Origin: Oceaniradius stylonematis
Lineage (GTDB): Bacteria > Pseudomonadota > Alphaproteobacteria > Rhizobiales > Rhizobiaceae
Assembly (NCBI RefSeq): GCF_003149475.2
Contig: NZ_QFWV02000002.1
Span: 401,314-444,929 of the forward strand
DNA: 43,616 nucleotides
Direction of reading: 5' to 3'
This document shows positions 1-8,125 of the stretch, piece after piece. Positions within the stretch are counted from its first letter, which is position 1; the number at the start of each line of letters is the position of its first letter. The notes beneath the pieces are model-generated. The model was not told the origin of the DNA. It worked only from the letters and a program-made list of their open reading frames with translations, and did no database searches. The position numbers and the translations under genes are program-made.

Positions 1-1
1 G

Positions 2-445
2 GCGGTGGCCGCCGGCGGCCTCGCCCTCGCCGACCAACTGGCCTATGAAAATGCCCGGTTCGGCACCCGCTTCGCGCTGCCCGCGCACATGTTCACCGCC
101 ATCGATCCGCCGCCCGCCAACAGTGACGGTATCCGGTTTTTGTCCGACGATGGAGCGGCGCTCAGCATCTTCGGCCAGTTCAATGTCTTCAACGAAACGC
201 CGGAGCAGATGCGCCAGCGGCTCGCCGGCTATCGGGCCGAAAACGCGGAAAGCGTTACCTATGAAGCGGCGGGCGACGACTGGCTGGTGCTGTCCGGCTT
301 TTCCGGAACCGACATCTACTATGAGCGCTACGAGTTCGGCCGGGACGCGGTCGTCCACGGTGCGGTCCTGGTCCATCCGGCAGCCGACAAGGCGCGGTAT
401 CAGCGCCTCGTCGCGAGCTTTGCCGAAAGGCTGACCGGGCCATGA
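2..445 (+). CDS. Hypothetical protein, 5' end outside window
   Basis: The reading frame is already open at the window edge, so the true start may lie upstream; a GTG at 5 is possible. About 147 codons are visible. I recognise no family. The visible part is soluble, with acidic and aromatic stretches and no membrane segment. Its stop overlaps the start of the next gene by four bases (ATGA), so the two are probably translated together. Codon use is typical of the core genome. Function unknown. Confidence 0.6.
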   Translation, partial: AVAAGGLALADQLAYENARFGTRFALPAHMFTAIDPPPANSDGIRFLSDDGAALSIFGQFNVFNETPEQMRQRLAGYRAENAESVTYEAAGDDWLVLSGFSGTDIYYERYEFGRDAVVHGAVLVHPAADKARYQRLVASFAERLTGP

Positions 446-1542
446 CCGGCATCGCCGTGGTCGGCGCTGGCATTTCCGGCCTTTCGACCGCCTGGGCGCT
501 GGCAAAACACGGCGTCGATGTCACGCTTTACGAGCAAGGGCCCATCCCCAATCCGCTGTCCGCCTCCGGTGACGAACACCGCATCATCCGGCGCGCCTAT
601 GGCGGCCAGACGGGCTATGCACGGCGGATCGACGAGGCCTATGACGCATGGAACGAGCTTTTCGACGATTTGGGCGAAAACCACCTGATCGAAAACGGCT
701 TTCTGATCGTCTCGCGCGAACCTGGCGACGAGGCCGAGCAATACCGGAAAGGTCTTCTGGCTGGCGGCTACCCGCTGGATGTGCTCAGTCCGGCAGCGGC
801 AGCCGACCGGTTCGGTTTCCTCGAGCCTGGAACTTTCCGTTACGCCGGTTTCAGCCCCGAGGGTGGTGCGCTTTTGTGTCAGAAGATCGGTGCCGGGATC
901 GGCGACTGGCTGCGCGCCAAAGGCGTGACCGTCCGCGACAACACCAAGGTGACGGCCATCGACGGCACCGCGGGTACGGTGACCACGGAAGGCGGCGAAA
1001 CCAAACGTTATGACCGCGTCATCGTCACCGCGGGCGCCTGGGTGCTCGCTCTGGTGCCGCATCTGGCCGAACGGCTGACTACATACCGGACCGCTGTCGC
1101 CTACTTCACCCCGCCGCCCGATCTCGCACCAGCATGGGAAAATGCACCCGTGCTGCTCGACATGGGCGGCGATTCCGACGGCTACGGCATCCCGCCGATC
1201 GGCGGCTCCGGCCTCAAGCTGGGCACGGGCAACCACAAGCGAAAATCCGGCCCCGATGAGGATCGCGACCCGGGCAGTGACGAAGCCGACGCGATACGGC
1301 GCTGGTTTTCCCCGCCCTTGGCCCGGCTCGACGAATACACACACGAGAAGACGGTCACATGCGCCTACACGTTCACATCCGACGAGCGCTTTGCCCTTCA
1401 CCGGGAAGAACGGCTCTGGGTCGTCTCGGCCTGCTCGGGCCATGGCTACAAGTTCGGCGCGGCCATCGGCCGGCGCGTTGCGCGCCATGTGACCGCCAAC
1501 GATGAAAACGCGCTGGTGGCCTGGCTCGAGGCCCGCGATTGA
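442..1542 (+). CDS. FAD-dependent oxidoreductase (DAO / sarcosine-oxidase-like)
   Basis: 366 residues. The N-terminus has the dinucleotide-binding GxGxxG signature (VVGAGISGLSTAWALAKHG, residues 5-23) followed by an acidic end of strand 2, typical of the DAO superfamily (D-amino-acid oxidase, monomeric sarcosine oxidase, glycine oxidase). The C-terminal part has the usual GHGYKFG-type FAD-contact motif. These enzymes oxidise a C-N bond of an amine or amino acid and pass electrons to oxygen; the substrate cannot be read from the sequence. The start is fixed by the ATGA overlap with the upstream gene, suggesting an operon. A hydroxyacid oxidase is an alternative. Confidence 0.85.
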   Translation: MTGIAVVGAGISGLSTAWALAKHGVDVTLYEQGPIPNPLSASGDEHRIIRRAYGGQTGYARRIDEAYDAWNELFDDLGENHLIENGFLIVSREPGDEAEQYRKGLLAGGYPLDVLSPAAAADRFGFLEPGTFRYAGFSPEGGALLCQKIGAGIGDWLRAKGVTVRDNTKVTAIDGTAGTVTTEGGETKRYDRVIVTAGAWVLALVPHLAERLTTYRTAVAYFTPPPDLAPAWENAPVLLDMGGDSDGYGIPPIGGSGLKLGTGNHKRKSGPDEDRDPGSDEADAIRRWFSPPLARLDEYTHEKTVTCAYTFTSDERFALHREERLWVVSACSGHGYKFGAAIGRRVARHVTANDENALVAWLEARD

Positions 1543-1647
1543 GCCGGTGACAAGATCGGCGCTGTTCACCGGCACACCGCCATGATAGGCCGATGGCGGT
1601 CGGGTTCACCGGCCGTTTTCGTTAGAGATCGAAAGCACCGGGTCACC

Positions 1648-2571
1648 ATGCCTTTGTCGGCGAACATAAGGGGCTGCCTTTTCATGTCCCTGTCGATGGC
1701 CGCATTTACCATCAATGACACACTCACCAAGTCCGTCATGGACACGCTGAACACCGGACAGATCATGTTCGTCCGCGGTGCAGTCATCCTCGCCGGCCTC
1801 CTCGTCTATCTGCGCGTCCTGCGTCGGCCGATCCTGGCAAAGGGCATGTTCTCGGCGCCGGTCATCGTCAGGACCGGAGGCGAGTTGGCGATGACGGTAC
1901 TGTTTCTCGGCGCACTGGCGCATCTGCCGCTTGCCAACGCAACCGCGGTCCTGCAGGCGGTGCCGCTGGCGGTCGCATTGGGCGCCGCGCTCTACCTTGG
2001 CGAGCGCGTCGGGTGGCGACGGTGGACCGCGATTCTGATCGGTTTTTGCGGTGTCCTTCTGATCGTTCGCCCGGGCCTTGCCGGCTTCAACGCCTACACG
2101 TTGATGGTGGTCGGAGCGGTGATTTTCGCGGCGGTGCGCGATCTTGCAACGCGCCGGATCGTCGCGACGGTGCCGTCGCTCACCATTTCGGCGCTGACCG
2201 CATTGACGGTCACGCTGACCGGCCTTGTGCTGATCGTTCCCCTTGGCGGCTGGACGCCGATGGACGCGTCCGTCGTCGTGATCTTGATGGCCGCCGCCGG
2301 CTTTCTGTTCGCCGGATACCTTTTCATCGTCATGGCCATGCGGGAGGGCGACATCGGCTTTGTCGCGCCGTTCCGCTACACGGCGCTTCTCTGGGCGCTT
2401 ATTCTCGGCCTGGCGTTCTTCGGCGAGTTCCCCGACACGGCAACCCTTGCGGGCGCGGCGATCGTCGTCGGCACCGGCATCTATACGCTCTATCGGGAAA
2501 GCCGGCCCGGCCGGGCACGGCACGCCGCTCAGCGCCCGGCCGCTGCATCGAGACCGGCGCCGGGTGCCTGA
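1648..2571 (+). CDS. DMT-family (EamA) transporter, copy 1
   Basis: About 307 residues with ten hydrophobic segments in two EamA-type halves, as in the drug/metabolite transporter superfamily of inner-membrane exporters. An upstream in-frame ATG at 1582 would add a basic, non-homologous extension; the ATG at 1648 (MPLSANIRG) matches the usual start just before the first helix. It is 50-60 percent similar by eye to the next gene, including the shared block GERVGWRRWTA and RDLATRR, so the two are tandem paralogues. The substrate is unknown. It ends one base before the next start region, so the two are probably cotranscribed. Confidence 0.85.
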   Translation: MPLSANIRGCLFMSLSMAAFTINDTLTKSVMDTLNTGQIMFVRGAVILAGLLVYLRVLRRPILAKGMFSAPVIVRTGGELAMTVLFLGALAHLPLANATAVLQAVPLAVALGAALYLGERVGWRRWTAILIGFCGVLLIVRPGLAGFNAYTLMVVGAVIFAAVRDLATRRIVATVPSLTISALTALTVTLTGLVLIVPLGGWTPMDASVVVILMAAAGFLFAGYLFIVMAMREGDIGFVAPFRYTALLWALILGLAFFGEFPDTATLAGAAIVVGTGIYTLYRESRPGRARHAAQRPAAASRPAPGA

Positions 2572-2572
2572 G

Positions 2573-3508
2573 ATGTCCGCGCCCCTGCCCTTGCCGGCCC
2601 CCGTTACGCGCAACCTCACCGCCATCGCGACGATGACGCTGGCGATGGCTCTGTTCGCGCTTGACGACAGCTTCATCAAGCTGGCCGCAGCCGAAATCAA
2701 TGTCGGTCAGGTCATCCTGTTGCAGACGCTGATCGCGGTGGTGGTGTTCGCCATTCTCACCAGGCTTTCGGGCGATGCCTTGTGGAGCCGCGCCTTCCTC
2801 GCGCGCCCGGTCGTCCTGCGCAACACCGGCGAGGTGCTCGGTGTCGTCTGCTTCGTCACCGCGCTCGCGCTGATGCCGCTTTCGACCGCCTCGGCCATCC
2901 TGCAGGCACAGCCGCTGGTCGTCACGCTCGGCGCCGCGCTTTTCCTGGGCGAGAAAGTCGGCTGGCGCCGATGGACCGCCGTCATGATCGGCTTTTTCGG
3001 GGTGCTGATCATCATCCGGCCCGGGATGGCGGGGTTCACGCCGGCAGCGCTTCTGGCGGTCGGCGCGGTGATCGGGCTCGCGGTGCGCGATCTGGCCACG
3101 CGTCGCGTGGAGACCGGCATCAGCACGATGCAGCTGTCGACCTTTGCGAGCGTCGTCATCCTGCCGCCCGCCTTCGTCATGATGATGGCCTATGGCGGCT
3201 GGTCGCCGATGAGTTTTCAGACAACGCTTTATGTCATCGGCGCCGCGATGTCCGGCATGGGGGCCTACTACGCGATCACATTGTCGCTGCGCATCGGCGA
3301 ACTGTCCGTCATCGCGCCGTTCCGCTATTCGAGACTGCTGTTCGCGCTGATCCTGGGCTTTCTCCTGTTCGGTGAACAACCCGACCTGCCCATGCTGACC
3401 GGCTCGGCGCTGATCATCGGCACAGGCATCTACGCCTTCTATCGCGAGCGTTTGCAGGCGCGGCAGCCGGCGACCGGGCCCCGGAACGAAGCCGCGCGCG
3501 AGCCTTAA
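2573..3508 (+). CDS. DMT-family (EamA) transporter, copy 2
   Basis: 311 residues, ten predicted membrane helices, EamA-type. The frame stays open far upstream, overlapping the previous gene, but the ATG at 2573 (MSAPLPLPAP) begins the transporter proper and lies two bases past the previous stop. It shares GEKVGWRRWTA, IIRPGMAGF and RDLATRR with copy 1, indicating a local duplication. Its stop codon overlaps that of the convergent LysR gene (TTAA shared at 3505-3508). The two could form a heteromer or export different solutes; neither can be told from the sequence. Confidence 0.85.
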   Translation: MSAPLPLPAPVTRNLTAIATMTLAMALFALDDSFIKLAAAEINVGQVILLQTLIAVVVFAILTRLSGDALWSRAFLARPVVLRNTGEVLGVVCFVTALALMPLSTASAILQAQPLVVTLGAALFLGEKVGWRRWTAVMIGFFGVLIIIRPGMAGFTPAALLAVGAVIGLAVRDLATRRVETGISTMQLSTFASVVILPPAFVMMMAYGGWSPMSFQTTLYVIGAAMSGMGAYYAITLSLRIGELSVIAPFRYSRLLFALILGFLLFGEQPDLPMLTGSALIIGTGIYAFYRERLQARQPATGPRNEAAREP

Positions 3509-4470
3509 CCCCGGTTGCGCAACCGGTCGAGTTCGGCCTTTTCGCCCTCGATCTCCGAGCGCACGAACGCCCGGAACGCCTCGATCTTCGGCTCGGCGGT
3601 CATTTCCGGCAGGCAGCAGAAGTAGAAGCTCGCATTGGACGGCAGCACCAGATCGAACGGCGCGACGAGCCGGCCGGCGCGAATGTCACGGGCGGCCAGT
3701 GTCAGCCGGCCGAGCACGATGCCTGCCTGGTCGACGGCAGCCTCGATGGCGTGGTCGGCATGGCTGAAGCGCGCGCCGCGCGATGCATCGATGCCATGGG
3801 CACCGGCATGTTTGAGCCAGGTCGCCCAGGTCACCGCCTTGGGCAGGAACGACGCCGAATCATCGTGCAGCAGGGTCATCGACGCCAGGTCCGTCAGTGA
3901 CATGGCGCCTCCGAACCGCTGTTCCAGCAGCATCGGGCTGATCAGCGGCGTCGCCGCATCTTCCGCCAGCGGCTCCACCCGCAGCCCCGGATAATTGCCG
4001 CCGCCGAACCGGATCGCCACGTCGATCGGGTCCTTTCTCAGATCGGACAGGTTCAGATTGGCCGCGATGCGAAACTCGATGTCCGGATGCAGTTCCAGAA
4101 AGCGGTGAATACGCGGCGACAGCCACTTGGCGGCAAAGGCCGGCCCGGTCGACACGGTCAGCACATGGTCGGGCGTTGCGGGCCTGAGCTGGTTCATCGC
4201 CCCGTGCAGCCGCTCGAACCCGTCCTGAACGAACGGCGCGAAACGGGCGCCCTCCTCGGTCAGCACCACGCGGCGGTTGAGGCGCCGGAACAGCGCAATG
4301 TGCAGATGCTCCTCCAGTTGCCTGATCTGGAACGACAGCGCCGAAGGCGTGACGTTCAACTCCTCGGCTGCCTTCTGGAAGCTCAGATGGCGGGATGCGG
4401 CATCGAACGCCCGCAGGGCATTGAGCGGTGGAAGACGGCGCGTCACATCAGTTTTCCTTATGCGAACCAT
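3505..4470 (-). CDS. LysR-family transcriptional regulator (GcvA-like)
   Basis: 321 residues from the ATG at 4470. The N-terminal winged helix-turn-helix is clear (LPPLNALRAFDAASRHLSF, then AAEELNVTPSALSFQIRQLE), followed by the LysR substrate-binding domain. The LPPLNALRAFDAAARH-type opening is characteristic of the GcvA subgroup. A longer frame reaches 4986, but the extra N-terminus has no LysR character and overlaps other sequence. It is convergent with the DMT genes and divergent from a 46-codon gene at 4563, which is a candidate target together with the MFS pump behind it. The effector is unknown. Confidence 0.85.
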   Translation of the reverse strand: MVRIRKTDVTRRLPPLNALRAFDAASRHLSFQKAAEELNVTPSALSFQIRQLEEHLHIALFRRLNRRVVLTEEGARFAPFVQDGFERLHGAMNQLRPATPDHVLTVSTGPAFAAKWLSPRIHRFLELHPDIEFRIAANLNLSDLRKDPIDVAIRFGGGNYPGLRVEPLAEDAATPLISPMLLEQRFGGAMSLTDLASMTLLHDDSASFLPKAVTWATWLKHAGAHGIDASRGARFSHADHAIEAAVDQAGIVLGRLTLAARDIRAGRLVAPFDLVLPSNASFYFCCLPEMTAEPKIEAFRAFVRSEIEGEKAELDRLRNRG

Positions 4471-4562
4471 CAGAAGTTCGCGTTTGTCGGGCCGTTTGGC
4501 AACAGTTATTTCAATCTCGACCCAAGGCCGATCAGCCGACCCCCGCACAAGGAACCGCACCG

Positions 4563-4703
4563 ATGACCCACACCGACCCTTTCGATCGCGACATCGACTA
4601 TGACCGCGCCAGACGGTTTGCCGCCCTTGAACGCAGGATGGCCATCGATACTCTGGTTCGCCGCGTGTTCCGCCTTGGACGCCGGCAGGCACAGCAACGT
4701 TGA
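4563..4703 (+). CDS. Small hypothetical protein (46 aa)
   Basis: A 46-codon frame, MTHTDPFDRDIDYDRARRF at its start, rich in Arg and Asp with an amphipathic C-terminal helix (IDTLVRRVFRLGRRQAQQR). It has its own intrinsic terminator four bases after the stop, which argues for a real gene. It starts 92 bp from the divergent LysR gene and could be its target. No family recognised; it resembles in size and composition the small Arg-rich proteins of alphaproteobacteria, but lacks the DUF1127 signature. Confidence 0.5.
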   Translation: MTHTDPFDRDIDYDRARRFAALERRMAIDTLVRRVFRLGRRQAQQR

Positions 4704-4707
4704 ACGG

Positions 4708-4740
4708 GCCGGCGGCGGATGGGCGCCGCCGGCTTCTCTT
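4708..4740 (+). terminator. Intrinsic terminator after the 46-aa gene
   Basis: Perfect 10-bp arms: GCCGGCGGCG at 4708-4717 and CGCCGCCGGC at 4724-4733, with a 6-nt loop and a T-rich tail TTCTCTT. It starts four bases after the stop at 4703 and separates the small gene from the MFS gene. Confidence 0.8.
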
Positions 4741-4788
4741 GACGGGCAATTCGGAGTAAGGACACGCGTCCAACCACCGGTTTCCCCG

Positions 4789-5994
4789 ATGTCGCAAGCA
4801 ATCCTGTCCAGGCCGGGCACCGTCAGGCCGCTGCTCGTAACGCTCGTCGTTCTGGCGGCGGTCAGCCCGCTTGCGATCAACATGTTCGTACCCTCCATGC
4901 CCTCGATCGCCGACGATTTCGGCGCCCCCTATCCGACGGTGCAACTCGGACTGTCGCTCTACCTGATCTTCATGGCGCTGCTGCAACTCGTCGCCGGTCC
5001 GGTTTCCGACCGGATCGGCCGGCGCCCCGTCCTGATCGCCGGCATGACGGTCTTCATCATCGGCTCGGTCGTTTGCATGCTGGCGCCCAATGTCGAGGTC
5101 TTCCTGTTCGGCCGCGTCGTCCAGACGGCCAGCGCCGTCGGGCTGGTGCTTTCAAGGACCATCATCCGCGACATCTATCCGCGCGAGAAATCGGCGTCGA
5201 TGATCGGCTATGTCGTCATGGGAATGGCGGTGGCCCCGATGATCGCGCCCGCCATCGGCGGCCTTGCCGACGAAATGGCCGGCTGGCGCGCCGCATTCGT
5301 GCTGCTGACCCTGTTCGGCGCGGTCGCGCTTGCCGCAACCGTGATCTTCCTGCCGGAGACGAACACAAGCGAGGGGCAAACCGCCCGCACGCAGATCGCC
5401 ACATGGGGCGTGTTGGCCCGCATGCCCGCTTTCTGGCTCTATGCGATGACCCCGACACTCGCGTCGATGGTCTTTTTCGGTTTTCTGGGCGGCGGGCCGG
5501 CGGTTTCCGATGCGTTTCTGGGCCAGACACCGTTCGAGTACGGGCTGTGGTTCTCGCTGTGCGCGCTTGGCTATCTGATCGGCAACTTCCTGTCGGGACG
5601 ATTTTCGCAGCTGCGCGGCATCGAGGCGATGATCCGCGACGGCTCCTTCGTCACGCTGGGCAGCACGCTGACGCTGCTGGTCCTGTTCGCCCTGGGCCTG
5701 GACCACCCCGCGGCGCTGTTCATCCCGATCGCCTTGACCGGCATCGGCAACGGGCTTGTCCTGCCGAACGCGACCGCCGCGGTCATCAGCCTCAAACCGG
5801 AAGCCTCGGGCGCCGCATCGGGCCTTCAGGGTGCCCTGCAGATCGGCTGCGGAGCGATCGCATCGATCATCGGCGCCTACGCCGCGCGCGGCGGGGAGTC
5901 GCCCGTCGGGCTTGCCGTGGCGCTCACCGTGATGGCACTGGTCGCCCTCGCGGTCGCCCTGGTCGCGATCCGTTCGCCCAGCGACGCCGATTGA
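4789..5994 (+). CDS. MFS multidrug efflux transporter, Bcr/CflA type
   Basis: 401 residues from ATG 4789, with twelve predicted membrane helices. The N-terminus INMFVPSMPSIADDFG and the loop 2-3 motif GPVSDRIGRRPVLIAGM are typical of the Bcr/CflA (DHA1) subfamily, proton-driven inner-membrane drug exporters (chloramphenicol, bicyclomycin, sulfonamides in characterised members). An upstream in-frame ATG at 4600 would place a soluble 63-residue extension over the small gene and its terminator, so the later start is preferred, although its Shine-Dalgarno is weak. The exported compound is not predictable. Confidence 0.87.
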   Translation: MSQAILSRPGTVRPLLVTLVVLAAVSPLAINMFVPSMPSIADDFGAPYPTVQLGLSLYLIFMALLQLVAGPVSDRIGRRPVLIAGMTVFIIGSVVCMLAPNVEVFLFGRVVQTASAVGLVLSRTIIRDIYPREKSASMIGYVVMGMAVAPMIAPAIGGLADEMAGWRAAFVLLTLFGAVALAATVIFLPETNTSEGQTARTQIATWGVLARMPAFWLYAMTPTLASMVFFGFLGGGPAVSDAFLGQTPFEYGLWFSLCALGYLIGNFLSGRFSQLRGIEAMIRDGSFVTLGSTLTLLVLFALGLDHPAALFIPIALTGIGNGLVLPNATAAVISLKPEASGAASGLQGALQIGCGAIASIIGAYAARGGESPVGLAVALTVMALVALAVALVAIRSPSDAD

Positions 5995-6040
5995 CGGTTT
6001 TCACGTTGAGCCGACACGCGCGCTTGGGCATTATCGCGAC

Positions 6041-6940
6041 ATGACAGCCAACGCCGCTCCAACGCCGGAAGCCGCATATCTGGTCGCGCCCGACCCCGAT
6101 GCCGACGGCCTGTCGGCGGAGGTCTCGGGTCATGACCAGGACGGCAACCCGATGACGACGCGGGTCGTCACCGAGCGTCCTCTGACGCTCTATCTGAACC
6201 GGCAGGAAATCGTCACCATGATGACGATCGGTGATCATCCCGACCTCCTCGCGGTGGGCTATCTGATCAACCAGAACATGCTGCGGCCCGACGACGAGAT
6301 CACCGCGATCGACCATGACGACGATCTGGACGTGGTGGTCGTGCGCACGGCCCGCGCGACCGACTATGAGTCGGTGCTGCAAAAGAAGGTGCGCACGTCC
6401 GGTTGCGCCCAGGGAACCGTGTTCGGCGACGTGATGGAAGGGTTCGACGCAACGGCTCTGCCCGCCGGCGCCGTCCTGCGCACATCGTGGCTGCACGGAC
6501 TGACGAAAACCATCAACACGACCCCGAGCCTTTATCTCGCCGCCGGCGCTATCCATGGCTGCGTGCTGTGCGAACGCGACCGGCCGCTGGTCTACATGGA
6601 GGATGTCGGCCGTCACAATGCCGTCGACAAGATCGCCGGCTGGATGCGGCTCAACGGCGTGGCTGGCGCCGACAAGATTTTCTACACGACCGGCCGGCTG
6701 ACCTCGGAAATGGTGATCAAGACCGTCATGATGGGTATTCCGGTCCTGGTATCGCGGTCGGGTTTCACTGCTTGGGGCGTTGAACTGGCGCGGCAGGCCG
6801 GCCTCACCCTGATCGGCCGCGCCCGCGGCAAGCGCTTCACGGTTCTTTCCGGCAATGAACGGATTGTCCGCGACATGGACTGGTCGAAGGTGGCCGACGA
6901 GACGCCCGACATGCGGCGCAAGGGCGCGGGCGATGACTGA
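6041..6940 (+). CDS. fdhD: Formate dehydrogenase accessory sulfurtransferase FdhD
   Basis: 299 residues. FdhD carries sulfur from a cysteine desulfurase (IscS in E. coli) to the Mo-bis-MGD cofactor of formate dehydrogenase before cofactor insertion. Family landmarks are HGCVLCERDRP and YMEDVGRHNAVDKIAGWM near residues 180-205, then GRLTSEMVIK. The mobile cysteine region reads RTSGCAQGTVFG: one cysteine where E. coli FdhD has a CxxC pair, so the second cysteine is absent. First gene of a coupled block with mobA, mobB and moeA; its stop lies inside the start of mobA. No formate dehydrogenase structural gene is in the window. Confidence 0.92.
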   Translation: MTANAAPTPEAAYLVAPDPDADGLSAEVSGHDQDGNPMTTRVVTERPLTLYLNRQEIVTMMTIGDHPDLLAVGYLINQNMLRPDDEITAIDHDDDLDVVVVRTARATDYESVLQKKVRTSGCAQGTVFGDVMEGFDATALPAGAVLRTSWLHGLTKTINTTPSLYLAAGAIHGCVLCERDRPLVYMEDVGRHNAVDKIAGWMRLNGVAGADKIFYTTGRLTSEMVIKTVMMGIPVLVSRSGFTAWGVELARQAGLTLIGRARGKRFTVLSGNERIVRDMDWSKVADETPDMRRKGAGDD

Positions 6941-7574
6941 TACGACCCCGCAAACAGACGCAATCCTCGGCGTCGTGCTCGCCGGCGGCCAGTCAAGCCG
7001 CATGGGCGGCACCGACAAGGCGCTGATCGCGCTCGCCGGCAAGCTCCTGATCGCCCATGTCGCCGAACGCCTTGCGCCCCAGGTCGGCGCCATGGCGGTC
7101 AACGCCAATGGCGATGCCGCGCGTTTCGACAGGCTGGACCTGCCGGTCTTTGCCGACACGATCGGCGGCCATGCCGGCCCGCTCGCCGGCGTGCTCGCAG
7201 CCATGCGCTTTGCCAGCGATCGCGGTGCGGCATTCACCCATGTCGCCACGGCGGCGACCGACACGCCATTCTTTCCGACCGATCTGGTGACGCGTCTGGC
7301 GGCCGCCGCGACAACGCCCGACACGATCGCAATGGCGGCTTCCGACGGCAATCGCCATCCGGTATTCGCGCTCTGGCCGACCGGCTTGGCCGACGATCTC
7401 GAGCGCTGGCTGGCCGGGACGGACACGTTCAAGGTGATGGCGTGGGCAAAGCGTCACCGGTTCGCGCCGGTCGAATTCGGGCCTGGGGCCCATGGCGCCG
7501 ATCCGTTCTTCAACATCAACACGCCCGAAGACCTGACCGCCGCCGAACGCCAGGCACAAGCGGCGCTTGTGTGA
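6933..7574 (+). CDS. mobA: Molybdenum cofactor guanylyltransferase MobA
   Basis: 213 residues from the ATG at 6933, which overlaps the end of fdhD by 8 bases. MobA attaches GMP from GTP to Mo-molybdopterin, making the MGD form used by DMSO-reductase-family enzymes such as formate dehydrogenase. The N-terminus has the nucleotidyltransferase signature VVLAGGQSSRMGGTDKAL (residues 13-30), followed by AGPLAGVLAAM and the metal-binding DTPFFP. Its stop overlaps the mobB start (ATGA). A longer frame opening at 6855 lies within fdhD and is rejected. Confidence 0.93.
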   Translation: MTDTTPQTDAILGVVLAGGQSSRMGGTDKALIALAGKLLIAHVAERLAPQVGAMAVNANGDAARFDRLDLPVFADTIGGHAGPLAGVLAAMRFASDRGAAFTHVATAATDTPFFPTDLVTRLAAAATTPDTIAMAASDGNRHPVFALWPTGLADDLERWLAGTDTFKVMAWAKRHRFAPVEFGPGAHGADPFFNINTPEDLTAAERQAQAALV

Positions 7575-8125
7575 TGGCTGACAGTCCGCCCCGCTTCGGT
7601 ATTGTCGGCTGGAAGAATTCCGGCAAGACGACCATGACCGCCAACCTGACACGCGAACTGATCGATCGTGGTCACCGGGTCGCGACCGTCAAGCGCGCGC
7701 ACGGCGCCTTCGACATCGACCGGCCCGGCACCGACAGCCACACCCATCGCCAGGCCGGGGCGCAAGAGGTGGCGATCGTGTCATCCGCCCGCTGGGCGCT
7801 GATACACGAGAACAGGCCGGACGAGGCCGAACTGCCGCTCGACGATATCATCGCACGGCTTTCGCCCTGCGACATCGTTCTGGTCGAAGGCTTCAAGGGC
7901 GCGCCTCACCCCAAGATCGAGCTGCGCGCGAACCATGACAAAGCGCGCCCTGCCCTTGCCGACACCGATCCGGCGGTCGTCGCGGTCGCCTGCGACGACG
8001 CGCCGGGCGATGTGGCGCCGGACGGAAAGCCGGTTTTCCGGCGCGACCAGACCGAAGCGATCGCGACACTGGTGGAACAGGTCTGCGGTCTCGGCACAGG
8101 GACCGAACGGCGGTCCGCGTCATGA
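7574..8125 (+). CDS. mobB: Molybdopterin-guanine dinucleotide biosynthesis adaptor MobB
   Basis: 183 residues. P-loop GTP-binding protein with FGIVGWKNSGKTTMT at residues 8-22 (Walker A GWKNSGKT) and the family motif DIVLVEGFKGAPHPKIE. MobB is thought to help MobA by supplying GTP or a chaperone function; it is not strictly essential in E. coli. The ATG at 7574 overlaps the mobA stop, and its own stop overlaps moeA (ATGA), so the set is translationally coupled. Confidence 0.92.
   Translation: MADSPPRFGIVGWKNSGKTTMTANLTRELIDRGHRVATVKRAHGAFDIDRPGTDSHTHRQAGAQEVAIVSSARWALIHENRPDEAELPLDDIIARLSPCDIVLVEGFKGAPHPKIELRANHDKARPALADTDPAVVAVACDDAPGDVAPDGKPVFRRDQTEAIATLVEQVCGLGTGTERRSAS

Noticed and set aside
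400-1575. 391-codon minus-strand open frame opposite the FAD oxidoreductase
   Set aside because: Antisense shadow of a GC-rich gene; no motifs, and the plus-strand gene is clearly real.
1606-3379. Long minus-strand frames opposite the two DMT genes
   Set aside because: Low-complexity Arg/Asp/His-rich translation typical of antisense frames in high-GC DNA.
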